Shown here one piece after another: positions 22,884 to 35,074 of a DNA stretch of 45,642 bases (positions within the stretch are counted from its first letter, which is position 1; each line of letters opens with the position of its first letter). The position numbers and the translations under genes were made by a program. The notes beneath the pieces are model-generated. The model had not been told where the DNA came from. It searched no databases and saw only the letters and a program-made list of their open reading frames with translations. Origin of the DNA: Chitinispirillia bacterium (GTDB lineage Bacteria > Fibrobacterota > Chitinivibrionia > Chitinivibrionales > Chitinispirillaceae); the NCBI GenBank assembly GCA_009786575.1, contig WQRV01000003.1, positions 1 to 45,642 on the forward strand. Reading direction: 5' to 3'.

Positions 22884-25800
22884 ATGACAGATAGAAAGAC
22901 TTATTCTCGTATCAAACGGGTAACGGATCTGCCCAACCTGTTGGAGATTCAAACCAAATCTTACGAGACTTTTCTCCAGCCGGATACGCCGCGTCAGCGC
23001 AAGAAAGAGGGGCTTCACGGAGCGTTTCAGAGCCTTTTTCCGGTCAACGACGTCAAGGGGTACTACGAGCTGCAGTACGACGGCTACAAGCTCGGTATCC
23101 CTAAGTATAACCTGAGAGAGTGTAAGGAGCGCGGGATGACCTATGCCGCTCCGCTCAAGGTTGACATGTCGCTTGTTGTGTACGAGCCGGACGGGGATGC
23201 CAGGAAATTTGTTGAGAAGATATCCAACGAGGTGTACATCGGCGAGATCCCGCTGATGACGGAGCGCGGCACGTTCGTGATAAACGGCGCCGAGCGCGTG
23301 ATTGTCAGCCAGCTGCACAGATCGCCGGGTATCACGTTCGACGAAGTTGTCCACCTGAACGGCAAAAAGCTGCTTACGGCGAGGATTATCCCCCAGCGCG
23401 GGTCATGGGTGGAAATACTGCTCGATGTAGACGATGTGCTCACCGTCAACATCGACAGGCGCAAGAAAATGCCGGCGACGGTGCTCTTGCGCGCGCTTGG
23501 ATACTCCACAAACGAAGAGATTATCACCCTGTTCTACGAGAAAGAGACCGCAGCGGTCGATAAACAGAACAGCGAGGCTGTTTTGGGCCGTGTGGCCGGC
23601 AGGGAGGTCGTTGATGAAGAGACAGGCGAGATCATCATCGACGCGTCCGAGGTTATTACCGAAGAGAAGTTCAAGGCCCTTGTGGAGAAGGGGATTGCGG
23701 AGATTGAGGTTTTGGCCGGCGATCTCGACAGTGACGAAAACAGGATTATCCTCGAAACGCTCAAGCAGGATTCGACCAAGAGCGAAGAGGATGCGCTGTT
23801 CCATATATACGCGACGATGCGTTTGGGTGACCCTCCTACGGTAGAGGTTGCGAGGAACCTCGTGCAGCGCGCATTTTTTGATGACAAGCGGTACGACCTT
23901 GGCAGTGTTGGGCGCTACCGTGTTAATACCCGTCTTAATGTTACTCCTCCCGAAGATGTCAAGAATACGCTCACGAAGGAAGACTTTGTTGAGGCGTACA
24001 AGTACATGATCAAGCTGAACGCTGGGGACGGATTTATCGACGACATCGACCATCTCGGCAACCGCCGCGTCAGATCGGTGGGCGAACTTTTGGCTGCACA
24101 GTTTACGGTGGGTCTTACGAGGATGGTGAGGACGATTCGGGAGAGGTTGAGCCTGCGTGATACCGAGAACATCACTCCGCAGGACCTGATCAACGCCCGT
24201 ACGGTATCAACGGTGGTGCAGGCGTTCTTTGGATCCAGCCAGCTGTCGCAGTTTTTGGATCAGACGAATCCGCTCTCCGAACTCACGCACAAGCGCCGCG
24301 TCAGCGCGCTCGGTCCCGGCGGTCTTACCAGAGAGCGCGCCGGCTTTGAGGTCCGTGACGTTCACCACACGCACTACGGCCGCTTGTGCCCGATTGAAAC
24401 GCCTGAAGGCCCGAACATTGGCCTTATAGCGTCGCTCAGCACATTTGCGCGCGTCAACGAGTTCGGTTTTATTGAGACCCCGTATCAGAAAATTGAAAAC
24501 GGTGTCGTTACCGGCAAGATCGAGTATCTTACCGCCGATCAGGAAGACAACTACATCATCGCGCAGGCCAACACCCCGCGCGACCCCGGGACCGGCAGGA
24601 TTACCGAGAGCATGCTCTTCGCCCGCTACAGGGGCGATTTCCCGGTCGTCAAGCCAGAAGAGGTGACGTACATGGACGTATCGCCGATGCAGCTTGTGAG
24701 CATTGCCGCCGGCCTCATCCCGTTTTTGGAGCACGACGACGCGAACCGTGCGCTGATGGGCTCCAACATGCAGCGCCAGGCGGTGCCGCTGCTTTGTACC
24801 GAAGCGCCGTTTGTGGGAACCGGTTTAGAGGGGCGTGCCGCTGTAGACTCCGGCTGTATGATTATCGCCAAGAACGCAGGCATAATCGAAAAGGTCGATG
24901 CTACAAAGATCGTCATCCGCAAGACCGACCGGGATGCCAACGATATTCTGGGGCTAACCGAATTCGACACCTACGAACTGGTTAAGTTCGAGCGGTCGAA
25001 TCAGGACACGACCATCAACCAGAAAGTTTGCGTTAAGGCCGGGCAGCAGGTTGAGCCCGGAACGGTTCTGGCCGACGGCCACGCGACAAGCAAAGGCGAA
25101 CTCGCTCTGGGCAGAAACGTGATGGTGGCGTTCATGCCGTGGCGCGGCTATAACTTCGAAGACGCGATCATCATCTCCGAAAAACTTGTTGCCGAAGACG
25201 TTTATACATCGGTACACATCGAAGTTTTTGAGACGGAAGTGCGCGATACCAAGCGCGGGCCCGAAGAGCTAACGCGCGAGATACCCAATGTCAGCGACGA
25301 AGCGTTGCGCAACCTCGACGAAAACGGTGTCATCAGGATCGGCACCGAGGTAGAGCCGGGCGATATCCTCGTAGGTAAAGTAACGCCCAAGGGCGAAACG
25401 GAATTGTCCCCGGAGGAGAGGCTTTTAAGAGCCATCTTCGGCGATAAGGCCGGCGATGTCCGCGACTCATCGCTCAAAGCCCCGCCGGGCCTCAAGGGTG
25501 TTGTTATTGATACGCGCGTATACTTCCGCAAGGAGCGCGACAAGCGTTCCAAGAAGAAGGATAAGAAACGCATCGACGAGCTTAAGGAAGAGATAACGCG
25601 CGAGATACTTGAGGTAGAAAAGGTAAGGCTCGACCGTCTGGTTGAGATATTGACAGATACGACGTCGAATGAGATTGCGAATGCCCATACCGGCGAAGTG
25701 CTGGTTTCCGCCGGCAAGAAATGGTCGAGGCTTAACCTGTCCAAACTGGATTTTATGGCGATATCCTTTAAGGACGGGCTCTGTCAGGACCCGGAAAAGA

Positions 25801-26660
25801 ACAAGCTGGCCGAAGAGGTTCTTTACAAAGCGAACGATTTGATAGTTCAGAAAGAGGACAAGCTCGACAAGGAGATCGACAAGGTCGTCCGCGGGGATGA
25901 GCTCAAGCCGGGCGTCCTTCAGCTGGTGAAGATCTACGTAGCCAAGAAACGCAAACTTTCGGTCGGCGACAAAATGGCCGGGCGCCACGGGAACAAGGGG
26001 GTTATCTCCAAGATTCTTCCTGTGGAAGAGCTCCCGTATCTGCCCGACGGTACGCCTATCGACATTATCCTCAACCCGCTGGGCGTTCCTTCCCGAATGA
26101 ACGTGGGGCAGATTTTGGAAACCCACATGGGCTGGGCCGCAGCGAAGCTTGGGATGAAGATTGCCACGCCTGTGTTCGACGGCGCAAGTTACGAAGACGT
26201 CGTCTCGCTGCTTCGGGAAGCCAAACTTCCAGAGAGCGGAAAGATACGGCTCAGAGACGGCCGTACCGGCGAGCCGTTCGACCACGAGATCACGGTGGGA
26301 CCTATCTACATGCTGAAGCTCTGCCACTTGGTTGACGACAAAATCCACGCCCGTTCCATCGGCCCCTACTCGCTCGTTACGCAGCAGCCCCTCGGCGGCA
26401 AGTCGCAGTTCGGCGGCCAGCGTTTCGGTGAGATGGAGGTGTGGGCGCTTGAGGCTTACGGCGCGGCGTATACGTTGCAGCAAATTCTTACGGTAAAGAG
26501 CGACGATCTGGCCGGCCGCTCCAAGATATACGAGGCGATTGTCAAGGGGGAAAACGCCCCGCCCGCCGGTATACCCGAATCGTTTAAGGTTTTGGTCAGG
26601 GAAATTAAAGCACTCGCACTTGATTTTGACATGGTTCTCGAAGAGGACGGAGGTGTATAA
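22884..26660 (+). CDS. rpoB: RNA polymerase beta subunit
   Basis: A 1258-residue catalytic core subunit. The rifampicin-pocket region is intact around residues 448-480 ([17 protein letters not shown], then [14 protein letters not shown]), with Asp, His and Ser at the usual resistance sites, so sensitivity is predicted. RPVxx-type and active-site segments follow: [30 protein letters not shown] and [25 protein letters not shown] charged stretch near 875-915 ([12 protein letters not shown]) is a lineage-type insert in the flap-adjacent region. AAGGA precedes the ATG. Its stop directly abuts rpoC. Confidence 0.98.
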   Translation: MTDRKTYSRIKRVTDLPNLLEIQTKSYETFLQPDTPRQRKKEGLHGAFQSLFPVNDVKGYYELQYDGYKLGIPKYNLRECKERGMTYAAPLKVDMSLVVYEPDGDARKFVEKISNEVYIGEIPLMTERGTFVINGAERVIVSQLHRSPGITFDEVVHLNGKKLLTARIIPQRGSWVEILLDVDDVLTVNIDRRKKMPATVLLRALGYSTNEEIITLFYEKETAAVDKQNSEAVLGRVAGREVVDEETGEIIIDASEVITEEKFKALVEKGIAEIEVLAGDLDSDENRIILETLKQDSTKSEEDALFHIYATMRLGDPPTVEVARNLVQRAFFDDKRYDLGSVGRYRVNTRLNVTPPEDVKNTLTKEDFVEAYKYMIKLNAGDGFIDDIDHLGNRRVRSVGELLAAQFTVGLTRMVRTIRERLSLRDTENITPQDLINARTVSTVVQAFFGSSQLSQFLDQTNPLSELTHKRRVSALGPGGLTRERAGFEVRDVHHTHYGRLCPIETPEGPNIGLIASLSTFARVNEFGFIETPYQKIENGVVTGKIEYLTADQEDNYIIAQANTPRDPGTGRITESMLFARYRGDFPVVKPEEVTYMDVSPMQLVSIAAGLIPFLEHDDANRALMGSNMQRQAVPLLCTEAPFVGTGLEGRAAVDSGCMIIAKNAGIIEKVDATKIVIRKTDRDANDILGLTEFDTYELVKFERSNQDTTINQKVCVKAGQQVEPGTVLADGHATSKGELALGRNVMVAFMPWRGYNFEDAIIISEKLVAEDVYTSVHIEVFETEVRDTKRGPEELTREIPNVSDEALRNLDENGVIRIGTEVEPGDILVGKVTPKGETELSPEERLLRAIFGDKAGDVRDSSLKAPPGLKGVVIDTRVYFRKERDKRSKKKDKKRIDELKEEITREILEVEKVRLDRLVEILTDTTSNEIANAHTGEVLVSAGKKWSRLNLSKLDFMAISFKDGLCQDPEKNKLAEEVLYKANDLIVQKEDKLDKEIDKVVRGDELKPGVLQLVKIYVAKKRKLSVGDKMAGRHGNKGVISKILPVEELPYLPDGTPIDIILNPLGVPSRMNVGQILETHMGWAAAKLGMKIATPVFDGASYEDVVSLLREAKLPESGKIRLRDGRTGEPFDHEITVGPIYMLKLCHLVDDKIHARSIGPYSLVTQQPLGGKSQFGGQRFGEMEVWALEAYGAAYTLQQILTVKSDDLAGRSKIYEAIVKGENAPPAGIPESFKVLVREIKALALDFDMVLEEDGGV

Positions 26661-29600
26661 ATGTCCGATATCGGTCAGTTAGACAGAAAGACGCAGGAGA
26701 TTACGGGTATCTCGATCAAACTTGCGTCCCACGAAACTATCCGCAACTGGTCGTTCGGCGAGGTTACAAAGCCGGAGACGATCAACTACCGCTCTTTCAA
26801 ACCGGAGCGGGACGGCTTGTTTTGCGAGAAGATATTTGGGCCGGTCCGCAACTGGGAGTGTAATTGCGGCAAGTACAAGCGCATCCGCTACAGGGGCGTA
26901 GTGTGCGACCGCTGCGGCGTTGAGGTCACGCACTCCAAGGTGAGGCGCGAGCGCATGGGGCACATTGAACTCGCGGTGCCTATTGTCCATATATGGTTCC
27001 TGAAGAGCGTACCGTCGCACATCAGCAACCTGCTGAACCTGCAAAGCACCACGCTTGAGCGTATTATCTATTATGAATCCTACGTGGTAATTGATCCGGG
27101 CAACACAAGCCTGAAGCGCGGTCAGCTCCTTACGGAAGACGAGTACTTCGAATTGCAGGAACAGGGCAAGCAGTTCGACGCGCAGATGGGCGGCAAGGCG
27201 ATCCTTGAATTGCTCGGCGCTCTTGACGTAGAGGAATTAGTTTATGATCTGCGTTCGAAGATAAAGTTTGAAGCTTCCGAGCAGCGCCGTCAGGAACATC
27301 TTAAGCGTTTGAGGATAGCCGAAGCTTTCAACAGGTCCAAGAATGATCCGCGCAACATGGTATTGCAGGTGTTGCCGGTATTGCCGCCGGATCTGCGGCC
27401 GCTGGTGCCGCTTGAGGGCGGGCGTTTCGCTACGTCCGACCTGAACGACCTTTACCGCCGTGTCATCAACAGGAATAACCGTTTAAAGAAACTGATAGAG
27501 ATCAAGGCGCCTGATGTTATCCTTCGTAACGAGATGAGGATGCTTCAGGAAGCGGTTGATACGCTGTTTGATAACGGCCGCCGCTCATTCTCGGTTAAGG
27601 GCGAGGGCAAGCGTCCGCTCAAATCATTGAGTGATTTGCTTAAGGGCAAGCAGGGGCGTTTCCGTCAGAACCTGCTCGGTAAGCGTGTTGACTATTCAGG
27701 CCGCAGCGTTATCGTCGTCGGCCCCGAATTAAAAATACATCAGTGCGGATTGCCGAAGTTGATGGCTTTGGAACTGTTCAAGCCGTTTGTCATTCAAAAA
27801 CTCGAAGAGAAGGGTTTGGTACAGACGGTAAAGAGCGCTAAGAAATTTGTAGAGAAGGAGCGCCCGGAGGTTTGGGATATTCTTGAGGAGGTTATCAAGG
27901 ACCATCCAGTTCTCCTCAACCGTGCGCCTACGCTTCACCGTCTCGGTATCCAGGCGTTTTTCCCTGTCCTCGTGGAAGGCAAGGCGATTCGTCTGCACCC
28001 GCTCGTCTGCTCGGCTTTCAATGCTGACTTCGACGGCGACCAGATGGCCGTACACGTGCCGCTGTCGTTCGAATCGCAGCTTGAGTGCCGTCTGCTCATG
28101 CTTTCGGCGAACAATCTGCTCAGTCCGGCGTCGGGCCATCCGGTGATGACGCCCACTCAGGACATTGTTCTCGGCATCTACTATCTTACGAAGATGTCGA
28201 TTGACCGCAAGGGCCAGGGCCGCGCGTTCAGCGATACCGCCGAGGTGTTGCACGCCCTTGCCGACAAGCAGCTCGACATTCACGCGAAAATCAAACTGCG
28301 CCATAATGGCCAGCTTATCGAGACGACTCCGGGCCGTGTCATATTCAATACCGTAGTTCCCAAAGAGATTGAATTTGTAAACGACCTGCTTAACAAGAAG
28401 CGTATGCAGCAGCTTGTGCAGCGCATTTATGACGCTACGGGGACCAAGGCGACGTGCGCGTTCCTCGACAGCATCAAGGCGCTGGGCTACGAATACGCGA
28501 CCAGGGCCGGTATTACGTTTGGTGCCGAGGACCTGGTTATTCCCGATGAGAAGAAAGAGATCATCGACGAGTCGCAGGAGAAGGTGGCGCATATACGCAA
28601 GCAGTACGACCGCGGTATCATCACCGAGGGCGAGCGTTACAACAAGCTGATTGACTTGTGGACGCATACTACGAGCAAGATCGCCGATAGAATGCACGAG
28701 CGCCTTGCGAATGACAAGAACGGTTTTAATCCGGTCTATATTATGATGGACTCGCAGGCGAGGGGCAGCAAAGACCAGATCAAGCAGCTCGCCGGCATGC
28801 GCGGCCTCATGCAGAAGCCGCAGAAGAAGATTACCGGTGCGGTGGGTGAAATTATTGAGAACCCGATTATCTCCAACTTTAAGGACGGGCTGACGGTTCT
28901 TGAATACTTCATCTCCACGCACGGCGCGCGTAAAGGTTTGGCTGATACGGCGCTCAAAACTGCCGACGCCGGGTATCTCACGCGCCGTCTTGTTGATGTC
29001 GTGCATGACGTTGTTATATCGGAGGGTGATTGCGGGACATCGAAGGGTATAGATATTGAGGCGCTTAAAGAGGGTGATGATGTTATGGAGTCGCTGGCGT
29101 CGCGCCTTCTCGGCCGCGTTACTCAGGAAGATGTCTACGACCCCGTCAACGAAGAGCTGATCTGCGCCGCTAATACGCTTATCGACGAGAATATGGCGAA
29201 GAAGATCGAGTCCGCCGGCATTGAGGTTGTAAAGATCAGGTCGGTGCTTACCTGCGATTCCGGTTTCGGCGTTTGCCAGCTTTGCTACGGCCGCAACCTT
29301 GCCACCGGTAAATTGGTTGACATCGGGGAAGCGGTAGGCACTATGGCAGCTCAGAGCATTGGTGAGCCCGGTACGCAGCTTACGCTCCGTACGTTCCACA
29401 TCGGCGGCACGGCGTCGCGCCTTATCGCCCAGTCTGAGGAAAAGGCCAGAATCGACGGTACCGTCAAGCTGATAAATGTGGAGACCGTGGAGCACCAGAC
29501 CGGCAGCGTGGTGATGAACCGCGTAGGTGAGGTCGTCGTTTTAGACGACGCCGAGCGCGAGCGCCACCGCTACAACATTCCTTACGGCGCTTTTGCCAAG

Positions 29601-30728
29601 GTTGTTGACGGCGAAAAGATCTCCAAGGGCCAGGTGCTGTTTACCTGGGACCCGTACAACAATGTCATTCTCACGCCGCGCGCCGGTACGATAAGGTTCT
29701 CGGATATTATCGAAGACGAGACGCTTGAGGAGCGCTACGACGACCGTTCGGGTGTTACGAACTTCGTTGTTATAGAGCACAGGGAGCGCAAGCTGAACCC
29801 GAACATTCAGGTCTACGAGGGGGAGACGCGCGTCGCCAACCTCTCGATACCGGCGGGCAGCTTCCTGCAGCTCAAGGACGGCAGCACGGTCGTGCCGGGC
29901 GATATTCTGGCTAAGATCCCGCGTGAGAGCGCCAAAAGCCGCGACATCACGGGCGGTCTGCCCAGGGTTGCGGAGCTCTTTGAGGCGCGCCGGCCGAAAG
30001 ATCCGGCGGTTGTCTCCGAGATCGACGGCTCAGTCTCGTTCGGCGATACCGAGCGCGGCAACCGTAAGCTCATTGTTAAAGACGAGTACGGCGGGACCAG
30101 GGAGTACCTGATCCCGCTCGGTAAGCACCTGCGCGTCCACGAGAGCGACAGGGTCAAGGCCGGCGACCGCCTCTGCGAGGGTGCGATCGACCCGCACGAC
30201 ATCCTGCGGATCCTCGGTGAAAACGCGGTCCAGGAGTATATGCTCGACGAGATCCAGGCGGTGTACCGCCTGCAGGGCGTTACGATCAACGACAAGCACG
30301 TTGAGGTCATCGTCTCCCAAATGCTGCGCAAGGTGCGGATCAGGGAATCGGGCGGCACGGACTTCCTTGAGGGCGACGACGTCGATCGCAAGGAACTGCG
30401 CAAGGCCAACAAAAAGGTGCAGGACGAGGGCGGCGAGCCGGCGACGTTTACGCCGCTCTTGCTCGGTATCACGAAGGCCTCGCTCACGACCGAATCGTTC
30501 CTGAGCGCCGCGTCGTTCCAGGAGACGACCAAGGTGTTGTCGAAGGCCGCGGTTGAGGGCAAGATCGACGCGCTCACGGGGCTAAAAGAGAACCTGATTA
30601 TGGGCAACCTGATCCCGGCCGGTACGGGGTCGCGGATGTACCGTAAGCTCAAGGTGAAGGACCTCGAGACCGACATGGTGGAGGTCACGGACCATGATAC
30701 CAGCGACGATTTTATAGAATTTGGATGA
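26661..30728 (+). CDS. rpoC: RNA polymerase beta-prime subunit
   Basis: A 1355-residue catalytic subunit. Zinc site 1 uses C67, C69, C82 and C85. The active-site magnesium triad NADFDGD is at about 454-460, and zinc site 2 uses C791, C865, C872 and C875. Trigger-loop and bridge-helix sequence ([19 protein letters not shown]) is intact. There are no bases between the rpoB stop and this ATG, so the two subunits are translationally coupled. Length is typical for a Gram-negative form without the very large beta-prime insertions. Confidence 0.98.
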   Translation: MSDIGQLDRKTQEITGISIKLASHETIRNWSFGEVTKPETINYRSFKPERDGLFCEKIFGPVRNWECNCGKYKRIRYRGVVCDRCGVEVTHSKVRRERMGHIELAVPIVHIWFLKSVPSHISNLLNLQSTTLERIIYYESYVVIDPGNTSLKRGQLLTEDEYFELQEQGKQFDAQMGGKAILELLGALDVEELVYDLRSKIKFEASEQRRQEHLKRLRIAEAFNRSKNDPRNMVLQVLPVLPPDLRPLVPLEGGRFATSDLNDLYRRVINRNNRLKKLIEIKAPDVILRNEMRMLQEAVDTLFDNGRRSFSVKGEGKRPLKSLSDLLKGKQGRFRQNLLGKRVDYSGRSVIVVGPELKIHQCGLPKLMALELFKPFVIQKLEEKGLVQTVKSAKKFVEKERPEVWDILEEVIKDHPVLLNRAPTLHRLGIQAFFPVLVEGKAIRLHPLVCSAFNADFDGDQMAVHVPLSFESQLECRLLMLSANNLLSPASGHPVMTPTQDIVLGIYYLTKMSIDRKGQGRAFSDTAEVLHALADKQLDIHAKIKLRHNGQLIETTPGRVIFNTVVPKEIEFVNDLLNKKRMQQLVQRIYDATGTKATCAFLDSIKALGYEYATRAGITFGAEDLVIPDEKKEIIDESQEKVAHIRKQYDRGIITEGERYNKLIDLWTHTTSKIADRMHERLANDKNGFNPVYIMMDSQARGSKDQIKQLAGMRGLMQKPQKKITGAVGEIIENPIISNFKDGLTVLEYFISTHGARKGLADTALKTADAGYLTRRLVDVVHDVVISEGDCGTSKGIDIEALKEGDDVMESLASRLLGRVTQEDVYDPVNEELICAANTLIDENMAKKIESAGIEVVKIRSVLTCDSGFGVCQLCYGRNLATGKLVDIGEAVGTMAAQSIGEPGTQLTLRTFHIGGTASRLIAQSEEKARIDGTVKLINVETVEHQTGSVVMNRVGEVVVLDDAERERHRYNIPYGAFAKVVDGEKISKGQVLFTWDPYNNVILTPRAGTIRFSDIIEDETLEERYDDRSGVTNFVVIEHRERKLNPNIQVYEGETRVANLSIPAGSFLQLKDGSTVVPGDILAKIPRESAKSRDITGGLPRVAELFEARRPKDPAVVSEIDGSVSFGDTERGNRKLIVKDEYGGTREYLIPLGKHLRVHESDRVKAGDRLCEGAIDPHDILRILGENAVQEYMLDEIQAVYRLQGVTINDKHVEVIVSQMLRKVRIRESGGTDFLEGDDVDRKELRKANKKVQDEGGEPATFTPLLLGITKASLTTESFLSAASFQETTKVLSKAAVEGKIDALTGLKENLIMGNLIPAGTGSRMYRKLKVKDLETDMVEVTDHDTSDDFIEFG

Positions 30729-30774
30729 TTTTTGCAATATTTTGGAAAAAAATGCAAAAAAAATAATAAAATTC

Positions 30775-30803
30775 TTGTAAAATCGTTTGCGGTGTATTAT
30801 ATT
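30775..30803 (+). promoter_or_regulatory. Promoter of the str operon
   Basis: TTGTAA at 30775-30780, a 17-base spacer and TATATT at 30798-30803, in the 113-base gap between rpoC and rpsL. It is preceded by a long A-rich tract. Transcription would start about 30 bases before the rpsL GTG, so rpsL-rpsG-fusA can be made separately from rpoBC. Confidence 0.65.
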
Positions 30804-30841
30804 AAGGGACTGTCTTTTATATTTTTTGGAGGAGTTAGCAG

Positions 30842-31219
30842 GTGCCAACGATCAGTCAGTTGATTAGAAAAGGGCGTGAAGCCCTCGAAAACCGGAGCAA
30901 ATCGCCCGCTTTGCACAGTTGTCCGCAGCGGCGCGGCGTGTGTACCCGTGTATTCACGACCACCCCGAAAAAGCCGAATTCGGCGCTTCGCAAGGTGGCA
31001 CGCGTCCGTCTGACCAACCACATGGAGGTCAACGCCTATATCCCGGGGGAGGGGCACAACCTGCAGGAGCACTCTATAGTGCTCATCAGGGGCGGCCGTG
31101 TGAAGGACGTGCCCGGTGTGCGCTACCACATCATCCGTGGCGCTCTCGACACTCAGGGCGTCCAGAACCGTAAACGCAGCCGTTCCAAGTACGGCGTTAA
31201 GAGGCCGAAGGCCAAATAG
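30842..31219 (+). CDS. rpsL: Ribosomal protein uS12
   Basis: A 125-residue decoding-centre protein. [19 protein letters not shown] and [13 protein letters not shown] are present. The lysines at the streptomycin sites are wild type, and the Asp modified in many bacteria is kept. It starts at GTG with GGAGGAG nine bases upstream. It is first of the rpsL-rpsG-fusA set. Confidence 0.97.
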   Translation: MPTISQLIRKGREALENRSKSPALHSCPQRRGVCTRVFTTTPKKPNSALRKVARVRLTNHMEVNAYIPGEGHNLQEHSIVLIRGGRVKDVPGVRYHIIRGALDTQGVQNRKRSRSKYGVKRPKAK

Positions 31220-31228
31220 GGATAGATT

Positions 31229-31699
31229 ATGTCTAGAAGAAGAAACGCAGAAAAACGTGAAATTACGGCGGATCCGAAGTTCAACAGCGCTTTGGTGACC
31301 CAGTTCATCAACAATGTTACCCGTAGCGGCAAGAAGCGTCTCGCGGAGAACATTTTTTACTCGGCCGTCGAAATGGCCGGGCAGCGCGCCGGGCAGGACG
31401 GTTTGTCCGTCTTCAAAAAGGCGGTTGAGAACGTAAAGCCGGTGCTTGAGGTCAAATCCCGCCGTATCGGCGGCGCCAACTATCAGGTGCCCATTGAGGT
31501 ACCGCCCGAAAGGCGCGTGTCGCTCGCGATCCGTTGGCTGATCACGTACGCCAAGCAACGCTCAGAGAAGAGCATGGCCGAGAAACTGGCGAACGAGTTC
31601 GTTCAGGCTTCCAAGAATGAGGGCGGCGCGATCAGGAAGAAGATCGACACCCACAAGATGGCGGAAGCGAACAAGGCGTTTGCCCACTTCCGTTATTAA
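31229..31699 (+). CDS. rpsG: Ribosomal protein uS7
   Basis: A 156-residue head protein of the small subunit that nucleates assembly of the 16S 3' domain. It starts MSRRRNAEKREI and includes the conserved NNVTRSGKK, VKSRRIGGANYQVPIEV and MAEKLANEF segments. Nine bases separate it from rpsL. Codon bias is like other ribosomal genes, unlike fusA after it. Confidence 0.97.
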   Translation: MSRRRNAEKREITADPKFNSALVTQFINNVTRSGKKRLAENIFYSAVEMAGQRAGQDGLSVFKKAVENVKPVLEVKSRRIGGANYQVPIEVPPERRVSLAIRWLITYAKQRSEKSMAEKLANEFVQASKNEGGAIRKKIDTHKMAEANKAFAHFRY

Positions 31700-31717
31700 C
31701 AACGGGCGGTTGCGCTG

Positions 31718-33817
31718 ATGGCGGAGGAAGAGAGTAGTAAAAGGTTTGAATTGCCGTTTGTCAGAAATATTGGGATAATGGCCCATATAGACGCCGGCAA
31801 GACGACCACGACAGAAAGAATACTGTTCTATACGGGGATTTTGCACCGTATGGGTGAGGTTCACGACGGTAATACCGTAATGGACTGGATGATACAGGAG
31901 AGGGAGCGGGGGATTACGATAACCTCCGCGGCCATCACTTGTGAATGGAAGGGCCACCGTATCAACATAATAGATACGCCGGGCCACGTAGATTTCACGA
32001 TAGAGGTGGAGCGGTCTTTGAGAGTTCTGGATGGCGCAGTTGCCGTTTTTGATTCCGTTGGAGGCGTAGAACCTCAGTCGGAGACTGTCTGGAGACAGGC
32101 CGACAAATACCACGTTCCGCGGATAGCCTATGTAAACAAGATGGACCGTGTCGGGGCGGATTTCGACGGTTGCATCGGTGGTATGGGCCGCAAGTTTATC
32201 GCCATAAAGGCGGTAGCGGTTCAGATGCCGATGGGGGCCGAAGACAAGTTCGAGGGAGTTATTGACCTTGTCGGGATGAAATCGTACCGGTACGATGAAG
32301 AGACGCAGGGCGCAAAGGTCATAGAAGGGGGGATCCCTTCTCAGTATACGGCCGAAGCGAACCGGCGCAGGGAGGAGATGCTTGAGGCGGTGGTGGATTT
32401 CAATGACGAGCTGATGACGAAAATGCTGGAAGGCGAGGACGCCGGCGAGGAGTTGATCAGGGCCGCTTTGAGGCAGGGGGTGCTGGCAGGCAAGATCTGC
32501 CCCGTCCTCTGCGGGTCGTCCTTCAAAAATAAAGGTATACAGCAGTTGCTTGACGCTGTCATCTACTATCTGCCGTCCCCCACAGACAGGGGAGCGGTTG
32601 TGGGGATGAAGCCCGGTACCGAAGATTCAACCGAGAGGTTACCGGACATAAAGCAGCCCTTTTCGGCCTTGGTGTTCAAAATAGCGTCTGACCAGCATGT
32701 CGGGCGTTTGGCGTACGCGAGGGTTTATTCGGGGAAAGCGGGTTTTAAGGACGCGCTCTACAACCCCCGGCTGAAAACGAAGGAGAGGGCGACGAGGATT
32801 TTCCGCATGCACTCGAACAAGAGGCACGCGGAGCAGTTCATGGAAGCGGGGGACATCGTTGGCCTTGTAGGTCTGAGGGATACGACGACGGGGGACACGA
32901 TATGTAACCTTGACGCTCAGGTGATCTTTGAACAGATGACGTTTCCCGACCCTGTGCTTTCGAGGGCAATAGAGCCCAAGAGTACGGCGGACGAGGAGAA
33001 GCTCAACCAGGCCTTAGAGAGGCTAGTTGACGAAGACCCGACCTGCAGGGTGCGACTTGACAGCGAAACGGGGCAGAGGCTCATCTCCGGTATGGGGGAG
33101 CTTCACGTAGAGATTCTCGTTGACAGGCTGATAAAGGAGTTTAATGTTGGGGTGCACGTCGGAAAGCCGCAGGTGTCGTACAAGGAGACGGTTTTGGGGT
33201 CCGCGGTGCAGGGGTACGAGTTTAACCAGCTGGTCGGCGGTAAGAGCCACCACGGTAATGTAACGATAACAATAGATTCGATCGGGGCGGAAAGAGAGGT
33301 CGAATTTGTTAATAAAGTACCACCGGAAGCGCTTCCTGCCGCTTTGGTCAGTGCGGTCAGGCAGGGGGTTGCGGAAGCGGCCGGCGGCGGGGTGATGTCC
33401 GGGTTTCAGGCGGCCGGTATAAGCGTAACGCTGTCATCCGCTAAGTATGTTGAAGATGCATCGACCGAGATCGGCTTTAAAATAGCGGCCAGCATGGCTT
33501 TTAAGGAGGCGTGCGCGAAAGCGGGCCCGGCAATACTTGAGCCGATAATGAGCGTTGAGATGGTAGTTCCGGCGGAGTACATGGGGTCGGTAATACACGA
33601 CTTCAACAGCCGTCGGGGGAAAGTCTTAGGGATAGATGCCCGCAAGGATGTCCAGGTAGTCAGCGGCGAAGCGCCGCTCTCCGAGATGTTCGGATACGCA
33701 ACTGCTCTAAGGTCGCTCAGTCAGGGGCGGGCTGTTTATACGATGCAGCTCGACAAGTACGAGGCTGCCGGAAAAAATATTCAGGACGAAATCTTGCGCA
33801 GGATAGGGCGCATATAG
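31718..33817 (+). CDS. fusA: Elongation factor G
   Basis: A 699-residue translocation GTPase. It has AHIDAGKTT (22-30), an ordinary RGITI switch I (64-68), DTPGH (86-90), NKMD (140-143), and domains III-V to the end, including [18 protein letters not shown]. Residues 112-113 read DS where most EF-Gs have CA (FCAVGGV). Its codons are less biased than those of neighbours: AGG, AGA, CGG and GGG are frequent, whereas rpsG and tuf mainly use CGC, CGT and GGC. That suggests lower expression or a different history, and another EF-G gene may exist elsewhere. Confidence 0.94.
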   Translation: MAEEESSKRFELPFVRNIGIMAHIDAGKTTTTERILFYTGILHRMGEVHDGNTVMDWMIQERERGITITSAAITCEWKGHRINIIDTPGHVDFTIEVERSLRVLDGAVAVFDSVGGVEPQSETVWRQADKYHVPRIAYVNKMDRVGADFDGCIGGMGRKFIAIKAVAVQMPMGAEDKFEGVIDLVGMKSYRYDEETQGAKVIEGGIPSQYTAEANRRREEMLEAVVDFNDELMTKMLEGEDAGEELIRAALRQGVLAGKICPVLCGSSFKNKGIQQLLDAVIYYLPSPTDRGAVVGMKPGTEDSTERLPDIKQPFSALVFKIASDQHVGRLAYARVYSGKAGFKDALYNPRLKTKERATRIFRMHSNKRHAEQFMEAGDIVGLVGLRDTTTGDTICNLDAQVIFEQMTFPDPVLSRAIEPKSTADEEKLNQALERLVDEDPTCRVRLDSETGQRLISGMGELHVEILVDRLIKEFNVGVHVGKPQVSYKETVLGSAVQGYEFNQLVGGKSHHGNVTITIDSIGAEREVEFVNKVPPEALPAALVSAVRQGVAEAAGGGVMSGFQAAGISVTLSSAKYVEDASTEIGFKIAASMAFKEACAKAGPAILEPIMSVEMVVPAEYMGSVIHDFNSRRGKVLGIDARKDVQVVSGEAPLSEMFGYATALRSLSQGRAVYTMQLDKYEAAGKNIQDEILRRIGRI

Positions 33818-33983
33818 TATATTAAGAAACTTTCTTTTTTCGGGGATGATGCCAGCCCCGGGATGGAAAAAGGTGCTTAGGAGTGGTGCGGGATTGGCCG
33901 TTTTGCGTTCTGAGAGCGTGGCGGCTTTAGATATGGGATATATACATATTATATAAAAAGAACAAGAAGGGGGGGCATGAGAA
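33818..33983. other. fusA-rpsJ spacer
   Basis: A 166-base gap. A 5-bp CGGGG/CCCCG hairpin with a 10-base loop (33841-33860) lacks a U-tract. The last 50 bases are AT-rich, with several -10-like words (TATATA, TATTAT), but I see no well-placed -35. A G-rich Shine-Dalgarno at 33966-33975 serves rpsJ. Confidence 0.45.
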
Positions 33984-34292
33984 ATGCCGGGTGAAAGAAT
34001 ACGAATAAGGTTGAAGTCGTTTGATCACAATATCTTAGACAAGTCAGCGTCGGATATTGTCCGTACGGCCAAGGGTACAGGCGCCCGCATTTCCGGCCCG
34101 ATTCCGTTGCCGACGGAGAAGACGATCTATACGGTTCTCCGTTCGCCGCACGTGAACAAAAAGTCTCGCGAGCAGTTCGAGACGCGCGTCCACAAGAGGC
34201 TGATCGACATCCTTGAGTCGACCCCTCAGACGGTTGATTCGCTGATGAAGCTGGATCTGCCGGCCGGCGTCGATGTCGAGATCAAGGTTTAA
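33984..34292 (+). CDS. rpsJ: Ribosomal protein uS10
   Basis: A 102-residue protein, also the NusE partner of NusG in antitermination. It runs [21 protein letters not shown], then ISGPIPLPT and [14 protein letters not shown] nearer upstream ATG at 33977 is out of frame and opens only a five-codon peptide, so 33984 is right. It is first gene of the S10 block, but separated from rplC by an unusual palindrome. Confidence 0.97.
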   Translation: MPGERIRIRLKSFDHNILDKSASDIVRTAKGTGARISGPIPLPTEKTIYTVLRSPHVNKKSREQFETRVHKRLIDILESTPQTVDSLMKLDLPAGVDVEIKV

Positions 34293-34302
34293 CGCCAGAT
34301 CG

Positions 34303-34338
34303 CAAAGCAAAGGCAAGGCATGCCTTGCCTTTGCTTTG
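34303..34338. repeat. Perfect 36-base palindrome between rpsJ and rplC
   Basis: CAAAGCAAAGGCAAGGCA (34303-34320) is followed at once by its exact reverse complement (34321-34338), with no spacer. As RNA it would form a stem of up to 16 bp with a 4-base loop. It is not followed by a U-tract. A TATAAT lies seven bases further on at 34345-34350. Confidence 0.8.
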
Positions 34339-34344
34339 AGGATA

Positions 34345-34350
34345 TATAAT
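34345..34350 (+). promoter_or_regulatory. Consensus -10 box before rplC
   Basis: A perfect TATAAT sits just after the palindrome. The best -35-like word, TTGCCT at 34325-34330, is inside the palindrome's right arm with a 14-base spacer, which is short. If this is a promoter, the palindrome would cover its -35 region and could be an operator. Confidence 0.35.
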
Positions 34351-34426
34351 ATAGAAATATATGACTGATGTCGGGGCCGGATGTCTTAAGGTCCGGCGAA
34401 ATCATCAAAAAGAAGACGGGTGTGAT

Positions 34427-35059
34427 ATGCAGGGGTTAATAGGTAAGAAGGTGGGGATGACAAGGATATTCAACGAGACAGGGCGTGTCGTTGGAGTCAC
34501 GGTCATTCAGGTCGGCAACAATGTCGTCGAGCAGATCAAGACCGGCGAGACTGACGGCTACAGTGCCGTGCAGCTCGGCTTCCAGGAGGTCGGGGAGCGT
34601 AAGGTCCGCAAGCCGCAGGCCGGCCATTTCAAGAAGCTTGGCACCGCTCCCATGAAGGTGCTCAAGGAGTTCGATATGGACTGCGCCGAAGACGCTAACC
34701 TCAAGCCGGGGCAGGCTTTGGGCGCTGAAGTTTTCGAAAACGTCAAGTTCGTCAACGCGACGGGCGTTTCCAAGGGGCGCGGCCATGCCGGCACGATTAA
34801 AAAGTACAATTTCCAGCGCGGCCGCGAGTCGCACGGTAACACCAACCACCGCGAACGCGGTTCGTCGGGTGCCGGTTCCTACCCCGCGCGTGTCGTGCCC
34901 GGCCTAAAGATGTCAGGCCACATGGGCGCGGTTCAGGTTACTACCCGCAGGCTGGAAGTCGTAGGCATCGACAAGGATATGGGTCTCGTATTCGTGAAAG
35001 GTTCCGTTCCCGGTCACCGGACCGGTATTGTCTACTTAAAGAAATTTATCGTGAAGTAA
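34427..35059 (+). CDS. rplC: Ribosomal protein uL3
   Basis: A 210-residue large-subunit protein reaching toward the peptidyl-transferase centre. MQGLIGKKVGMTRIF is the standard N terminus. An earlier ATG at 34361 would add 22 unconserved residues, so 34427 is preferred. SHGNTNHRERGSSGAGSYP contains the conserved glutamine-loop region, with Asn-His at the place where the methylated Gln usually occurs. Confidence 0.96.
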   Translation: MQGLIGKKVGMTRIFNETGRVVGVTVIQVGNNVVEQIKTGETDGYSAVQLGFQEVGERKVRKPQAGHFKKLGTAPMKVLKEFDMDCAEDANLKPGQALGAEVFENVKFVNATGVSKGRGHAGTIKKYNFQRGRESHGNTNHRERGSSGAGSYPARVVPGLKMSGHMGAVQVTTRRLEVVGIDKDMGLVFVKGSVPGHRTGIVYLKKFIVK

Positions 35060-35074
35060 GGATAGGATATAGCA

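Noticed and set aside
27729-29495. Long minus-strand open frame opposite rpoC
   Set aside because: It is an antisense shadow of a highly conserved gene with strong codon bias, with no start signal or family resemblance.
30728-30765. A TTTTTGCA/TGCAAAAA inverted repeat after rpoC as a terminator
   Set aside because: The stem has almost no GC and the tract after it is A-rich, not U-rich, on the coding strand.
33841-33860. CGGGG/CCCCG hairpin after fusA as a terminator
   Set aside because: The stem is only 5 bp and no U-tract follows on either strand.
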